Origin: Janthinobacterium violaceinigrum
GTDB lineage: Bacteria > Pseudomonadota > Gammaproteobacteria > Burkholderiales > Burkholderiaceae_D
Assembly: GCF_009208555.1 (NCBI RefSeq)
Contig: NZ_WFLI01000021.1
Coordinates: forward strand, 1 to 64,000
Reading direction: 5' to 3'
Length of the DNA stretch: 64,000 nucleotides
Positions 32,880 to 41,370 of this stretch are shown here, piece after piece. The notes under the pieces were generated by a model that searched no databases, was not told where the DNA came from, and saw only the letters and a program-made list of their open reading frames with translations. A program made the translations under genes and the position numbers. Within the stretch, counting starts at the first letter, position 1, and the number at the start of each line of letters is the position of its first letter.

Positions 32880-33767
32880 GTGAAGTCTTTCCGAGAGAAT
32901 CGTTTCCTGATGATAGCCGTGGCGGTCTCGCTGCTGGCGCACGGCGCCTTGCTGGCGATGCATTTTGTCGCCCCGGCTCCGCAACGGGCCGTGGCCACGG
33001 ATCCCGGCCTGGAAGTGATCCTGGTCAATGCCAAGCATGCCAATAAACCGCTGCAGGCCGACGCCCTGGCGCAAGCCAACCTGGACGGCGGTGGCCAGGC
33101 CGACAAGGGCCGCGCCAAGTCGCCCTTGCCCGACATGCGCAAGGTGGAAGAGGGCGACAGCGTCAAGGCCAGCGCCCGGCGCATTGCCGAACTGGAACAA
33201 AAACAGCAGGAATTGCTGACGCAGGCAGCCAAGCCCACGCCGTACAGCGCCGCTCCCGTCACGGAAAAGGACAAGCCCAATCCCCTGGCCAGCGGCTCGG
33301 ACTTGATGGAAAGCAGCAAGGCCATCGCCCGCATGGCGGCCGAGATCAGTCAGACCGTTGAAGACCAGAACAAGCGTCCCCGCAAGACCTTCATTACGCC
33401 CAGCACGCAGGAGGTCGGCTATGCCATGTATTACAAGACCCTGCAAAAGCGCATCGAGGAAATCGGTACCCTGAATTTCCCGCAAAAGAATGGCCGCAAG
33501 ATGTATGGCGAACTGGTCGTCTACATTCCCATCTTCCAGGATGGCACGATTTACCAGAAAGAGGGCGGCGCCCGCGTGGAGAAAAGCTCGGGCAACCCGG
33601 CGCTGGACGCGGCAGCCCTGGCCATCGTGCGCCGCGCGGCGCCGTACGGCCGTTTTCCACCGAATATGTTGTCGAGTGACAAGGATGACCTGTGGGTCGT
33701 CATCACCCGTTTCAAATTTACCCGCGAAGAAAAAATGGAAGCTAACCTGACTGGCGGCAGCAATTGA
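32880..33767 (+). CDS. TonB C-terminal domain energy transducer
   Basis: A 295-aa TonB-like protein: short basic N-terminus, membrane helix (about 10-29), long Lys/Ala/Gln-rich periplasmic spacer, and a C-terminal TonB fold ending with the pairing GNPALDAAALAIVRRAAPYGRFP. I choose GTG 32880 (positive residues then helix); in-frame GTG 32850 and ATG 32910 are alternatives, none with a good ribosome site. It probably transmits proton-motive energy to outer-membrane receptors, but no exbB/exbD is adjacent, so the partner is unknown. Stop overlaps aroE start. Confidence 0.83.
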   Translation: MKSFRENRFLMIAVAVSLLAHGALLAMHFVAPAPQRAVATDPGLEVILVNAKHANKPLQADALAQANLDGGGQADKGRAKSPLPDMRKVEEGDSVKASARRIAELEQKQQELLTQAAKPTPYSAAPVTEKDKPNPLASGSDLMESSKAIARMAAEISQTVEDQNKRPRKTFITPSTQEVGYAMYYKTLQKRIEEIGTLNFPQKNGRKMYGELVVYIPIFQDGTIYQKEGGARVEKSSGNPALDAAALAIVRRAAPYGRFPPNMLSSDKDDLWVVITRFKFTREEKMEANLTGGSN

Positions 33768-34606
33768 GCAAGAAAAATATTCATCCCGATCAATATTGTG
33801 TCTTCGGTAACCCGATTGCCCACAGCAAGTCGCCCCTGATCCATGCCGCGTTTGCCCTGCAGACAGGACAAGCCATGGCCTATGAACGCCGGCTGGCGCC
33901 GCTCGATGGCTTTGCCCTGGCGGCCCGCAGCTTTGCCGCCGAGGGCGGCAAGGGCGCCAATGTGACGGTGCCCTTCAAGCTCGACGCCTGCGCCCTGGCT
34001 ACGGAACTGACGCCGCGCGCCCAGGCGGCCGGCGCCGTCAATACCCTGCGTTTTGATGGCGACACCATTCTTGGCGACAATACCGATGGCGCGGGCCTGG
34101 TGGCGGACATCATGCGCAACGCGGGCGTGGCCATCGCCGGCAAGCGCGTGCTGCTGCTGGGCGCGGGCGGCGCGGCGCGCGGCGTCGTGCTGCCCTTGCT
34201 GGAACAGGTGCCGCAGGAAATCTTCATTGCCAACCGCACCGTAGCCACGGCCGAGGCGCTGGTGGCGCAGTTTGCCGATGCGCTCGGCCATCCCGGCCAG
34301 TTGCGCGCCGGCCCGTTCACGCAGCCCGACGGCGTGTTCGATATCGTCATCAATGCCACCTCGGCCAGCCTGGCGGGCGACTTGCCGCCCGTGCCGGCAA
34401 GTATCTTTGGCAGCCACACCCTGGCGCTGGACATGATGTATGGCGCCCAGCCCACCGTCTTCATGGACTTTGCCGCCCAGCATGGCGCGCAGGTGCGCGA
34501 CGGCCTGGGCATGCTGGTGGAGCAGGCTGCCGAAGCGTTTTACGTGTGGCGCGGCGTGCGCCCGCAGACGCAGGATTTGCTGGCGCAATTGCGGGGCAGC
34601 CTGTGA
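33764..34606 (+). CDS. aroE: shikimate dehydrogenase
   Basis: NADPH-dependent reduction of 3-dehydroshikimate to shikimate. 280 aa. TTG start at 33764 overlaps the preceding stop (TTGA). Substrate motif YCVFGNPIAHSKSPLIHAAF, catalytic Lys/Asp in ANVTVPFKLDAC and LGDNTDGAGLVADI, nucleotide loop LLLGAGGAARGVVLPLL with ANRTVATAE following. Stop overlaps mtgA. Confidence 0.96.
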   Translation: MSKKNIHPDQYCVFGNPIAHSKSPLIHAAFALQTGQAMAYERRLAPLDGFALAARSFAAEGGKGANVTVPFKLDACALATELTPRAQAAGAVNTLRFDGDTILGDNTDGAGLVADIMRNAGVAIAGKRVLLLGAGGAARGVVLPLLEQVPQEIFIANRTVATAEALVAQFADALGHPGQLRAGPFTQPDGVFDIVINATSASLAGDLPPVPASIFGSHTLALDMMYGAQPTVFMDFAAQHGAQVRDGLGMLVEQAAEAFYVWRGVRPQTQDLLAQLRGSL

Positions 34607-35334
34607 GCGCCAGCAAGAAGGGCGTGCGCAAGGGCGGCAGCGGCAGCCGCTACGGCTGGATCAAGTGGCTGTTCATCGTGCCCGTGCTGGCCTTCATCGT
34701 CGTGCAGCTGTATTTCTTCCTGCAAATCTGGTGGTGGGTTGACCACAACCCGTCCAGCACGGCGTTCATGCGCGAACAGCTGTCTGTCTTGCAGGACAAG
34801 AATCCCAAGGCCACCATCCAGCAGACGTGGGTGCCGTATAACCGCATCTCGAACAACCTGAAACGGGCCATCATCGCCTCGGAAGACGCGAATTTCTCCG
34901 AGCACGAAGGGGTGGACTGGGATGCCTTGCAAAAGGCATATGAAAAAAACAGCAAAAAGCAGAAGGTCGTGGCGGGCGGCTCCACCATCACGCAGCAGCT
35001 GGCGAAGAATCTGTTCCTGTCCGGCTCGCGCAGCTATGTGCGCAAGGGCCAGGAACTGATCATCACGTACATGCTGGAAAGCCTGATGGAAAAGCAGCGC
35101 ATCTTTGAAATCTACCTGAACGTGGTGGAATTCGGCACGGGCATCTTCGGCGCCGAAGCGGCCGCGCGTCACTATTACCATGTGAGCGCGGCGGGCCTGA
35201 GCGCGGCACAGGCGGCGAAACTGGCCGTGATGCTGCCGAATCCCCGCTTTTACGACCGCCACCGCGATACGGGCTACCTGAACCGGCGCACCAGTGTCAT
35301 CCTGCGCCGCATGGGGGCGGCGGAATTGCCTTGA
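34603..35334 (+). CDS. mtgA: monofunctional peptidoglycan glycosyltransferase
   Basis: Polymerises lipid II into glycan strands at the inner membrane. 243 aa, GTG start overlapping the aroE stop (GTGA). Basic N-terminus, one membrane helix (about 22-44), then the GT51 domain with catalytic Glu in IIASEDANFSEHEGVDWDAL, second motif GGSTITQQLAKNLFLSGSRS and RKGQELIITYMLE. No transpeptidase domain, hence the monofunctional class. Confidence 0.96.
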   Translation: MSASKKGVRKGGSGSRYGWIKWLFIVPVLAFIVVQLYFFLQIWWWVDHNPSSTAFMREQLSVLQDKNPKATIQQTWVPYNRISNNLKRAIIASEDANFSEHEGVDWDALQKAYEKNSKKQKVVAGGSTITQQLAKNLFLSGSRSYVRKGQELIITYMLESLMEKQRIFEIYLNVVEFGTGIFGAEAAARHYYHVSAAGLSAAQAAKLAVMLPNPRFYDRHRDTGYLNRRTSVILRRMGAAELP

Positions 35335-35420
35335 GGATGGCCGGCTTTGTTTGCATTACATTAAAGCTGCCTGATTGGCACTATTGCAGCGCAGCATCTT
35401 AATAGGCCAGCTTGGTGCAT

Positions 35421-35449
35421 CACCGCACTTTTTCCGTGAAAAAGCGGTG
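35421..35449. other. stem-loop in corA upstream region
   Basis: CACCGC plus TTTTTC (35421-35434, with a two-base bulge) pairs with GAAAAAGCGGTG (35438-35449), loop of 3. It sits 108 bp before corA in a 222-bp gap after mtgA. No run of T follows. Could be a leader structure of corA or a weak terminator for mtgA. Confidence 0.45.
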
Positions 35450-35556
35450 CCGGGGGGTGGTCGTGAAAAGGCCTTTGCGGGTACACTTGCGCTGTTTTCA
35501 TTTTTGGCGCAAGCGCCAGCACATCACGATAACCCAACATCCGGCTGAGAGCGCGC

Positions 35557-36522
35557 ATGATCAATGTCTTTGTATTACAGAATGGCCGGCTCAACCAGGT
35601 GCCGATCGACAGCCGCGCAGACCTCGAAAATGCCGAACCGGTGTGGGTCGACCTGACCGACCCTACCGATGATGAACGGGCCTGGGTCAAGGCCATCTAC
35701 AACGTCACCCTGCCGGGCGAAGACGAAGTCAAGGATATTGAAGCATCGGCCCGCTATTACGAAGCGGAAAACGGCGACCTGCACCTGCGCACGGATTTCC
35801 TGCGCGAAGAGGACGACGGCCCTTCGCGCGTCATCACCGTGGCATTCATCCTGGCCCGCAAGATCCTGTTTTCCATGCATACGGACGACCTGCCCGTGTT
35901 CCGCCTGGTGCGCATGCGCGCCCGTTCGCGGCCGGGCTCGATCGCCGACTACATGGACGTGCTGCTCGACCTGTACGCCACGGACGCCGAATATTCGGCC
36001 GACGTGCTCGAAGGCATCTACCAGAACCTGGAAGAAGTGAGCACGCGCGTGCTGCAAAAGGAATTTACGGATGCGCACGCGGCCGAAGCGCTGAACGCGA
36101 TTGCCCACGAGGAAGATCTGAATGGCCGTATCCGTCGCAACATGATGGATACGCGCCGCGCCGTGAGCTTTCTGATGCGCGGCAGGCTGCTCAATTCCGA
36201 GCAGTTCGAGGAAGCGCGGCAGATTTTGCGCGACATCGAGTCGCTCGATGGCCACACCTCGTTCCTGTTTGACAAGATCAACTTCCTGATGGACGCCACC
36301 GTCGGTTTCATCAACATCAACCAGAACAAGATCATCAAGATCTTCTCGGTGGCCAGCGTGGCCTTCCTGCCGCCCACCCTGATCGCCAGCGTGTACGGCA
36401 TGAACTTCAAGCTGATGCCGGAACTGGAATGGTCGTTCGGTTACCCGTGGGCCTGGGGCCTGATGATCACCAGCGCCATCGCGCCCTTCCTGTACTTCCG
36501 CCACCGGGGCTGGCTGAAATAA
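35557..36522 (+). CDS. corA: CorA-family magnesium/cobalt transporter
   Basis: A 321-aa inner-membrane pentameric divalent cation channel. Large cytoplasmic N-terminal domain, a long stalk helix, and two C-terminal membrane helices (about 258-280 and 295-314) with the selectivity signature YGMNF between them. Ends RHRGWLK, the typical positive tail. GAGAG lies 5 bases upstream of the ATG. Followed by a strong terminator. Confidence 0.95.
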   Translation: MINVFVLQNGRLNQVPIDSRADLENAEPVWVDLTDPTDDERAWVKAIYNVTLPGEDEVKDIEASARYYEAENGDLHLRTDFLREEDDGPSRVITVAFILARKILFSMHTDDLPVFRLVRMRARSRPGSIADYMDVLLDLYATDAEYSADVLEGIYQNLEEVSTRVLQKEFTDAHAAEALNAIAHEEDLNGRIRRNMMDTRRAVSFLMRGRLLNSEQFEEARQILRDIESLDGHTSFLFDKINFLMDATVGFININQNKIIKIFSVASVAFLPPTLIASVYGMNFKLMPELEWSFGYPWAWGLMITSAIAPFLYFRHRGWLK

Positions 36523-36523
36523 G

Positions 36524-36550
36524 AAAACGGGCCCGCAGGCCCGTTTTTTT
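36524..36550. terminator. terminator after corA
   Basis: A run, 7-bp stem ACGGGCC (36527-36533) / GGCCCGT (36538-36544), tetraloop CGCA, then seven T. Works also for the converging gene on the - strand, whose stop codon touches its end. Confidence 0.9.
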
Positions 36551-37032
36551 CAGGGCGCCGCTTTTTTCGGCGCGATGCCGGTGTATTGCGCCGACAGCAG
36601 TTTCCACGCCGCCCCTTCCTTTTTCGCCACATAGCTGGCGCGCAGGGCCATGTTGCGCTGCTGTCCGCCCGCCTGTACCGTTACCGCCAGCCGGGCGATC
36701 AGCACGGCCGTATCGCCCGCGACGCGCACGAACGGCTCTTCCACCGCGATGACGGGAGCGGCGGATTTTTTCTCGGGCGAATAAAACGCCAGCATCTTTT
36801 CGCGCGTGTCGACGTCGCCCAGCGGCGACACTTCCGCGTAATTGTCGGCCGTCAGGGCTGCCAGGGCCGGTGCGTCAAAACTGGCTTGCGCCGCCACGTG
36901 CTGGCGCACGAGGTTGAGGACGGCCGCATCGTCGTCCGCCGCCCGTGCGGGCTGCGCGGCCGCCACGAAGGCAAGCGCGGCAATTGTGGAAATCAGGGAT
37001 AATCGGCCTTGCAGAAAATTTTTGCGTGTCAT
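36550..37032 (-). CDS. secreted NTF2-like (DUF4440) protein
   Basis: A 160-aa protein with a signal peptide (residues 1-31, ending ARA) and an NTF2-like cone fold (about 37-150), with the helix-strand pattern VLNLVRQHVAAQASFD ... LAALTADNYAEVSP. Such proteins can be ketosteroid-isomerase-like enzymes or ligand binders; no catalytic residues can be assigned. Its function is unknown. Monocistronic, converging with corA. Confidence 0.78.
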   Translation of the reverse strand: MTRKNFLQGRLSLISTIAALAFVAAAQPARAADDDAAVLNLVRQHVAAQASFDAPALAALTADNYAEVSPLGDVDTREKMLAFYSPEKKSAAPVIAVEEPFVRVAGDTAVLIARLAVTVQAGGQQRNMALRASYVAKKEGAAWKLLSAQYTGIAPKKAAP

Positions 37033-37237
37033 GGTATCGATCCTGTTGGGCCTGATTCAAGCGATCAGGGCAGGCAAAGTATGCCATTGAAGTTATCTAA
37101 AAGAAATTACTTCATGCGGCCGATGGCCGGCACGCAACGCAAAGTATCGGGATGTGGCCGGCCAAGCGTAGCGCGCCACGCCCCCCTGTTCTATGCTGGC
37201 GGCGCGCACGGTGCGCTTCGCCCCTATTGGAGAATAC

Positions 37238-37954
37238 ATGCCTGACACCGTTCCTTCCCTTCCCCGTTTCACCCACCTGATCAGCGACTGCGATGGCGTG
37301 CTGATCGACAGCGAAGCCGTGGCCCTGCAGGCGTTGCTGGAATTGCTGGGACCGCGCCTGCCGAACCTGCCCCAGGGCGTCACCCTGCAAGGCTTGATCG
37401 AGCCGCGCCTGGGCCAGCGCCTGGTGCCGCTGATGCAGGATATTTACCGGGAACTGGAGCTGCCGCCGCTGCCGGCCGATGACATCATGGCCATCGGTAA
37501 CGCCGTCGATGCGGCCTGCGACGCCCAGTTGCGCGCCGTGCCCGGCGTGGCGCAGGCGCTGGCCGCCATACCCCTGCCCAAGGCCGTGGCCTCGAACAGC
37601 GTCAGCGCACGCGTGCTGTCGGCGCTGGAGCGCACGGGCATGGCGCCCCTGTTCGACAAGCGCGTCTTCACGCCGGACCTGGTGGGGCATGCCAAGCCGC
37701 ATCCGGGCGTCTATCTGGCGGCGGCTGCCGCCTTCGGCGTGCCGCCAGGCCAGTGCCTGGTGCTGGAAGACAGCGTCACGGGCGTGACGGCGGCCGTGGC
37801 GGCAGGTACGACGGTATTGGGATTCATCGGCGGCGGGCATATCGCCGCCGGCCAGGAAGCGCGCCTGAAGGCCGCTGGCGCGCACGTCGTGTTCAACGAC
37901 ATGGGCAAGCTGCCGGCGCTGGTGGCGGAACTGCTGCAGGGCGCCACGGTGTAG
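37238..37954 (+). CDS. HAD-superfamily phosphatase (phosphoglycolate phosphatase-like)
   Basis: A 238-aa HAD hydrolase. GGAG lies 8 bases before the chosen ATG 37238. Motif I DCDGVLIDSE (nucleophile Asp near 16), motif II ASNS, motif III/IV VGHAKPHPGVYL with EDSVTGVTAA, and a helical cap between. Resembles the YieH/Gph branch, which acts on small phosphorylated metabolites; the substrate is not known. Confidence 0.88.
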   Translation: MPDTVPSLPRFTHLISDCDGVLIDSEAVALQALLELLGPRLPNLPQGVTLQGLIEPRLGQRLVPLMQDIYRELELPPLPADDIMAIGNAVDAACDAQLRAVPGVAQALAAIPLPKAVASNSVSARVLSALERTGMAPLFDKRVFTPDLVGHAKPHPGVYLAAAAAFGVPPGQCLVLEDSVTGVTAAVAAGTTVLGFIGGGHIAAGQEARLKAAGAHVVFNDMGKLPALVAELLQGATV

Positions 37955-37971
37955 CGGCAGCTGGCAATACC

Positions 37972-38004
37972 GCTGCGCGCCGGCCGCAAGGCGCGGCGCG
38001 CAGC
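37972..38004. terminator. hairpin between convergent HAD and hemL genes
   Basis: Perfect 11-bp GC stem GCTGCGCGCCG (37972-37982) / CGGCGCGCAGC (37994-38004), loop 11. No T run on either side; position between converging genes suggests a shared transcription stop. Confidence 0.5.
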
Positions 38005-38025
38005 AGGTCTTGTCAGTGAGGTGTC

Positions 38026-39315
38026 TTACGCCAGCTTGGCGAACACCTTGCGCGCAGCGGCGATGGTGGCGTCGATGACGGCATCGTCGTGCTGTGCCGA
38101 GACGAAGCCCGCCTCGAAGGCGGCTGGCGCGAAGTACACGCCTTCGTCGAGCATGGCGTGGAAGAAGGCGTTGAACTTGCTGCGGTCGCCCGCCATCATT
38201 TCCGCGTAGCTGGTCGGTGGCGTGGCGCTGAAATAAATGCCGAACATGCCGCCGATGTAGTCGGCGCAGAAGACCACGCCCGCCTCTTGCGCGGCGCTCG
38301 TCAAGCCTTCGGCCAGGCGCTTGGCCGTGGCGCCCAGCTGCTCGTAGAAGCCTGGCTGCTGGATCAGTTTCAGGGTCGCCATGCCGGCCGCCACGGCGAC
38401 CGGGTTGCCCGACAGGGTGCCGGCCTGGTAGACGGCGCCCAGCGGCGCCATATGGTGCATCAGCGCGGCGCTGCCGCCGAAGGCCGCCACCGGCATGCCG
38501 CCGCCGATCACCTTGCCCAGCGCGGTGAGGTCCGGCTTGATGCCGTACAGCGCCTGCGCGCCGCCCAGGGCCACGCGCAAGCCGCACATGACTTCATCGA
38601 AAATGAGCAGGGCGCCGTGCTGCGTGCACAGCTCGCGCATCGCCTGCAGGAATTCCGGCGTGGCTTTCACGAGGTTCATGTTGCCGGCCACGGGTTCGAC
38701 GATCACGCAGGCGATGTCCGCGCCGAAGCTGTCGAAGGCGTCCTTCAGCTGTTCCACGTTGTTATAGTCGAGCACCAGCGTGTGCTTCACGAAGTCTTCC
38801 GGCACGCCGGCCGACGTCGGGTTGCCGAAGGTGAGCAGGCCGCTGCCCGCCTTCACCAGCAGCGAATCGGCGTGGCCGTGGTAGCAGCCTTCGAACTTGA
38901 CGATCTTGTCGCGGCCCGTGGCGCCGCGCGCCAGGCGCAGGGCGCTCATGGTCGCTTCCGTGCCCGACGACACCAGGCGCACCTGCTCGATCGACGGCAC
39001 CAGGCGCGTGATTTCCTCGGCCATCAGCACTTCGCCTTCGGTCGGCGCGCCGAACGACAGGCCCAGTGCTGCCGCATCCTGCACCGCCTTGACTACCTCG
39101 GGGTGGGCGTGGCCGACGATGGCCGGGCCCCACGAGCCGATGTAGTCGATATAGCGCTTGCCGTCCGCGTCCCAGAAGTACGGGCCTTCGGCGCGCGTGA
39201 TGAAGCGCGGCGTGCCGCCCACGGAGCGGAAGGCCCGCACGGGCGAGTTGACGCCGCCTGGCGTGGTTTTTTGTGCGCGGGCAAACAGGATGTCGTTCTG
39301 TGAAGTCGTCGTCAT
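38026..39315 (-). CDS. hemL: glutamate-1-semialdehyde 2,1-aminomutase
   Basis: PLP enzyme that forms 5-aminolevulinate for heme. 429 aa. Start at 39315 (MTTTSQND); longer frames lack support. N-terminal GGVNSPVRAF, substrate loop and YIDYIGSWGPAIVGHAHPEV, FDEVMCGLRVALGGAQ near 243, and the PLP-binding Lys in LTALGKVIGGGMPVAAFGG near 265. Follows thiD by 49 bp on the same strand. Confidence 0.97.
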   Translation of the reverse strand: MTTTSQNDILFARAQKTTPGGVNSPVRAFRSVGGTPRFITRAEGPYFWDADGKRYIDYIGSWGPAIVGHAHPEVVKAVQDAAALGLSFGAPTEGEVLMAEEITRLVPSIEQVRLVSSGTEATMSALRLARGATGRDKIVKFEGCYHGHADSLLVKAGSGLLTFGNPTSAGVPEDFVKHTLVLDYNNVEQLKDAFDSFGADIACVIVEPVAGNMNLVKATPEFLQAMRELCTQHGALLIFDEVMCGLRVALGGAQALYGIKPDLTALGKVIGGGMPVAAFGGSAALMHHMAPLGAVYQAGTLSGNPVAVAAGMATLKLIQQPGFYEQLGATAKRLAEGLTSAAQEAGVVFCADYIGGMFGIYFSATPPTSYAEMMAGDRSKFNAFFHAMLDEGVYFAPAAFEAGFVSAQHDDAVIDATIAAARKVFAKLA

Positions 39316-39364
39316 GATAATCGTGCCTTGAAAGTGGATCGTTGTCTGTGTCGTCTGTCGGTGT

Positions 39365-40222
39365 CTATTGGCCGCCGCGCTGGCGCTGCTGCCGGAACAG
39401 CCGGTTCGGCACCAGCTTGCCCATGCCGTGGCGCTGCGCATGCGCCAGCGCGCCGGCGGTAAATTCCTGCGCCGCCACGACCACCTGCGGCACATCGTCT
39501 TCATTGTCGGCCAGGGCCAGCAGGGCGGTGGCCGCCGCCGACAGGGTGCTGCCGGCGCCGTTGAAGATGCCCGGCAGGTGCTGCCATTGGTCGTGGCGCA
39601 CCACGCCGTCCTCGCCGAACAGGGTATTGGCGCGCAATTTGCCTTCGGCCGTGCCGGACTTGCTGGCGTCGGCCGGCATGCCGGTGACGAGCACGTATTC
39701 GCAGCCCAGCGCCACCAGGTAGTCGACGTCGTTCTGCAGGGTGTCGTCCGGGTCGGCGTCGCGCCAGGTTTCGGCCAGGCGCTCCAGTTCCACCGGCGAG
39801 AGCACCAGCAAGGTCGTTTGCGGGATCAGGAGCTGGCGCACGGCGGTGAGGATGTCCTCGTCGTCCATGCCCTGTTCCGGCAGCGCCGAAATGAAGGGAT
39901 CGAGGATCAGCGGCACGTTCGGATAGTCGGAGACGATTTCGGCGATGGCCGTGACGTTTTCCACGCTGCCCAGGGCGCCGATCTTGATGGCCGAGACCGA
40001 CATGTCTTCCAGCAGCACGCGCGCCTGGTCGGAAACCCAGTCCGGGTCGACCGCCTGCACGTCTTCCACGCGCGCCGTATCGCTGATCAACAGGCCCGTG
40101 GTGACCGACAGGCCATGGCAGCCGAAGGCTGAAAACGTGGTCAGGTCGGCCTGGATGCCGATCGCGCCGACCGGATCGGACACGCCGAAGCTTAATATGA
40201 GGGGAGAAGTTTGGTTTTGCAC
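39365..40222 (-). CDS. thiD: hydroxymethylpyrimidine/phosphomethylpyrimidine kinase-like
   Basis: Thiamine pathway kinase for HMP and HMP-P. 285 aa, ribokinase fold with the ThiD start SFGVSDPVGAIGIQADLTTF, a divergent version of the usual GSDSSGGAGIQADLKTF. At the C-terminal anion-hole motif the sequence reads GAGSTLSAA, where characterised ThiD enzymes have GTGCTLSAA, so the active Cys is Ser225 here. Probably still ThiD, because the hemL-thiD-rubredoxin order is conserved in betaproteobacteria, but substrate or efficiency may differ. Confidence 0.85.
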   Translation of the reverse strand: MQNQTSPLILSFGVSDPVGAIGIQADLTTFSAFGCHGLSVTTGLLISDTARVEDVQAVDPDWVSDQARVLLEDMSVSAIKIGALGSVENVTAIAEIVSDYPNVPLILDPFISALPEQGMDDEDILTAVRQLLIPQTTLLVLSPVELERLAETWRDADPDDTLQNDVDYLVALGCEYVLVTGMPADASKSGTAEGKLRANTLFGEDGVVRHDQWQHLPGIFNGAGSTLSAAATALLALADNEDDVPQVVVAAQEFTAGALAHAQRHGMGKLVPNRLFRQQRQRGGQ

Positions 40223-40279
40223 GGCGGGTAGATTAAGATACCTAATTCAGCATTTTACTTGATTGAAGGGTGGCAGAAC

Positions 40280-40471
40280 GTGAGTAGCAACGAAACAACG
40301 CAGCAATTCCAAACGTGGATGTGTCTTATTTGCGGCTGGGTTTATGATGAAGCGGCTGGTCTGCCTGATGAAGACATCGCTCCGGGCACGCGTTGGGCCG
40401 ATGTTCCGATGAACTGGACCTGCCCTGAATGCGGTGCGCGCAAGGATGATTTCGAGATGGTAGCGATTTAA
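40280..40471 (+). CDS. rubredoxin
   Basis: A 63-aa one-iron electron carrier. GTG start at 40280 with GAAGGG upstream (an in-frame TTG at 40259 is the alternative). The four Fe-binding cysteines are in CLICGWVYD and CPECGARKDD, with the conserved aromatic core between. Divergent from thiD and first in line before the Pil-Chp genes. The redox partner is not in the window. Confidence 0.95.
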   Translation: MSSNETTQQFQTWMCLICGWVYDEAAGLPDEDIAPGTRWADVPMNWTCPECGARKDDFEMVAI

Positions 40472-40556
40472 TTGATGCCGACCCATGGGAGGTTGCTGCC
40501 GCACGCAGGTGTCGCGGCCGCCTGTGCTATGGTATGAAAGATTGCCGAATAATCAA

Positions 40557-40967
40557 ATGACGCATTCCTCGCCGCCCCGGGCACCGTCCGACAGCGCCTG
40601 CATACTGGTCATCGATGACAGTGCCACCAGCCGCAGCGCGGCCGAACGGATACTGCGCGAGGCCGGTTATCGCGTGGTGGTGGCGGAAAACGGCTTTGAG
40701 GCATTGGCCAAGATCGCCGACTGCCAGCCGGCGCTGATCGTGTGCGACATCGTGATGCCGCGCCTGGATGGCTACCGCACGTGTGCGCTGATCAAGGCCA
40801 GCGCGGCCTTTCATGCCACGCCGGTGCTGATGCTGTCGGCCAGGGAAGGCCTGTTCGACCGCGCGCGCGGCGCCATGGCAGGTGCCAGCGCCTGCCTGGC
40901 CAAGCCGCTGGCGCGCGAGGCGCTGCTGGAGGCCGTGCGGCTGCACCTGGCCGGGCATTTTGAGTAA
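40557..40967 (+). CDS. pilG: PilG-like single-domain response regulator
   Basis: A 136-aa CheY-like receiver. Acidic pair in VIDDSATSR, phospho-acceptor Asp in CDIVMPRLDGY, switch Ser in LMLSAREG and Lys in CLAKPLAR. A 10-residue Pro/Ser leader precedes the domain. ATG at 40557; a longer frame from 40485 has no support. In Pseudomonas PilG is the extension-side output of the Pil-Chp pathway controlling type IV pili; the order pilG-H-I-J-chpA here supports the name. Confidence 0.85.
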   Translation: MTHSSPPRAPSDSACILVIDDSATSRSAAERILREAGYRVVVAENGFEALAKIADCQPALIVCDIVMPRLDGYRTCALIKASAAFHATPVLMLSAREGLFDRARGAMAGASACLAKPLAREALLEAVRLHLAGHFE

Positions 40968-41002
40968 GTGGTTTATTGATTGACAACGCAGCAAGGAAGC
41001 AG

Positions 41003-41368
41003 ATGGCCATACACACAATTCTGATCGTCGATGACTCGCCGACAGAACGCTATTACCTGAGCGAGATGCTGGTGCGTGCCGGTTATGCCGTCGTTACGGC
41101 GCAGGACGGCGCCGACGCGTTGGCGCAGCTGAAGCAGACCCGGCCCGACCTGATCCTGATGGATGTGGTGATGCCCGGTGCGAATGGCTTCCAGATCACG
41201 CGCGCCATCGCGCGCGATCCCGAACTGCAGGACGTGCCGGTGATTATCTGCTCCAGCAAGAGCCAGGAAACGGACCGCATCTGGGGCTTGCGCCAGGGCG
41301 CGCGTGATTATCTGGTCAAGCCGGTGGTGGAAGCCGAGCTGCTGGCCAAGATCGCCGCGCTGTCCTGA
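41003..41368 (+). CDS. pilH: PilH-like single-domain response regulator
   Basis: A 121-aa CheY-like receiver with IVDDSPTERYYL at the N-terminus, phospho-acceptor in LMDVVMPGANGFQ, switch residue in IICSSKSQETD and Lys in YLVKPVVE. GGAAGCAG precedes ATG 41003. The TERYYLSEML start is characteristic of PilH, the retraction-side regulator and phosphate sink of the Pil-Chp system. Two bases separate it from pilI. Confidence 0.9.
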   Translation: MAIHTILIVDDSPTERYYLSEMLVRAGYAVVTAQDGADALAQLKQTRPDLILMDVVMPGANGFQITRAIARDPELQDVPVIICSSKSQETDRIWGLRQGARDYLVKPVVEAELLAKIAALS

Positions 41369-41370
41369 GA

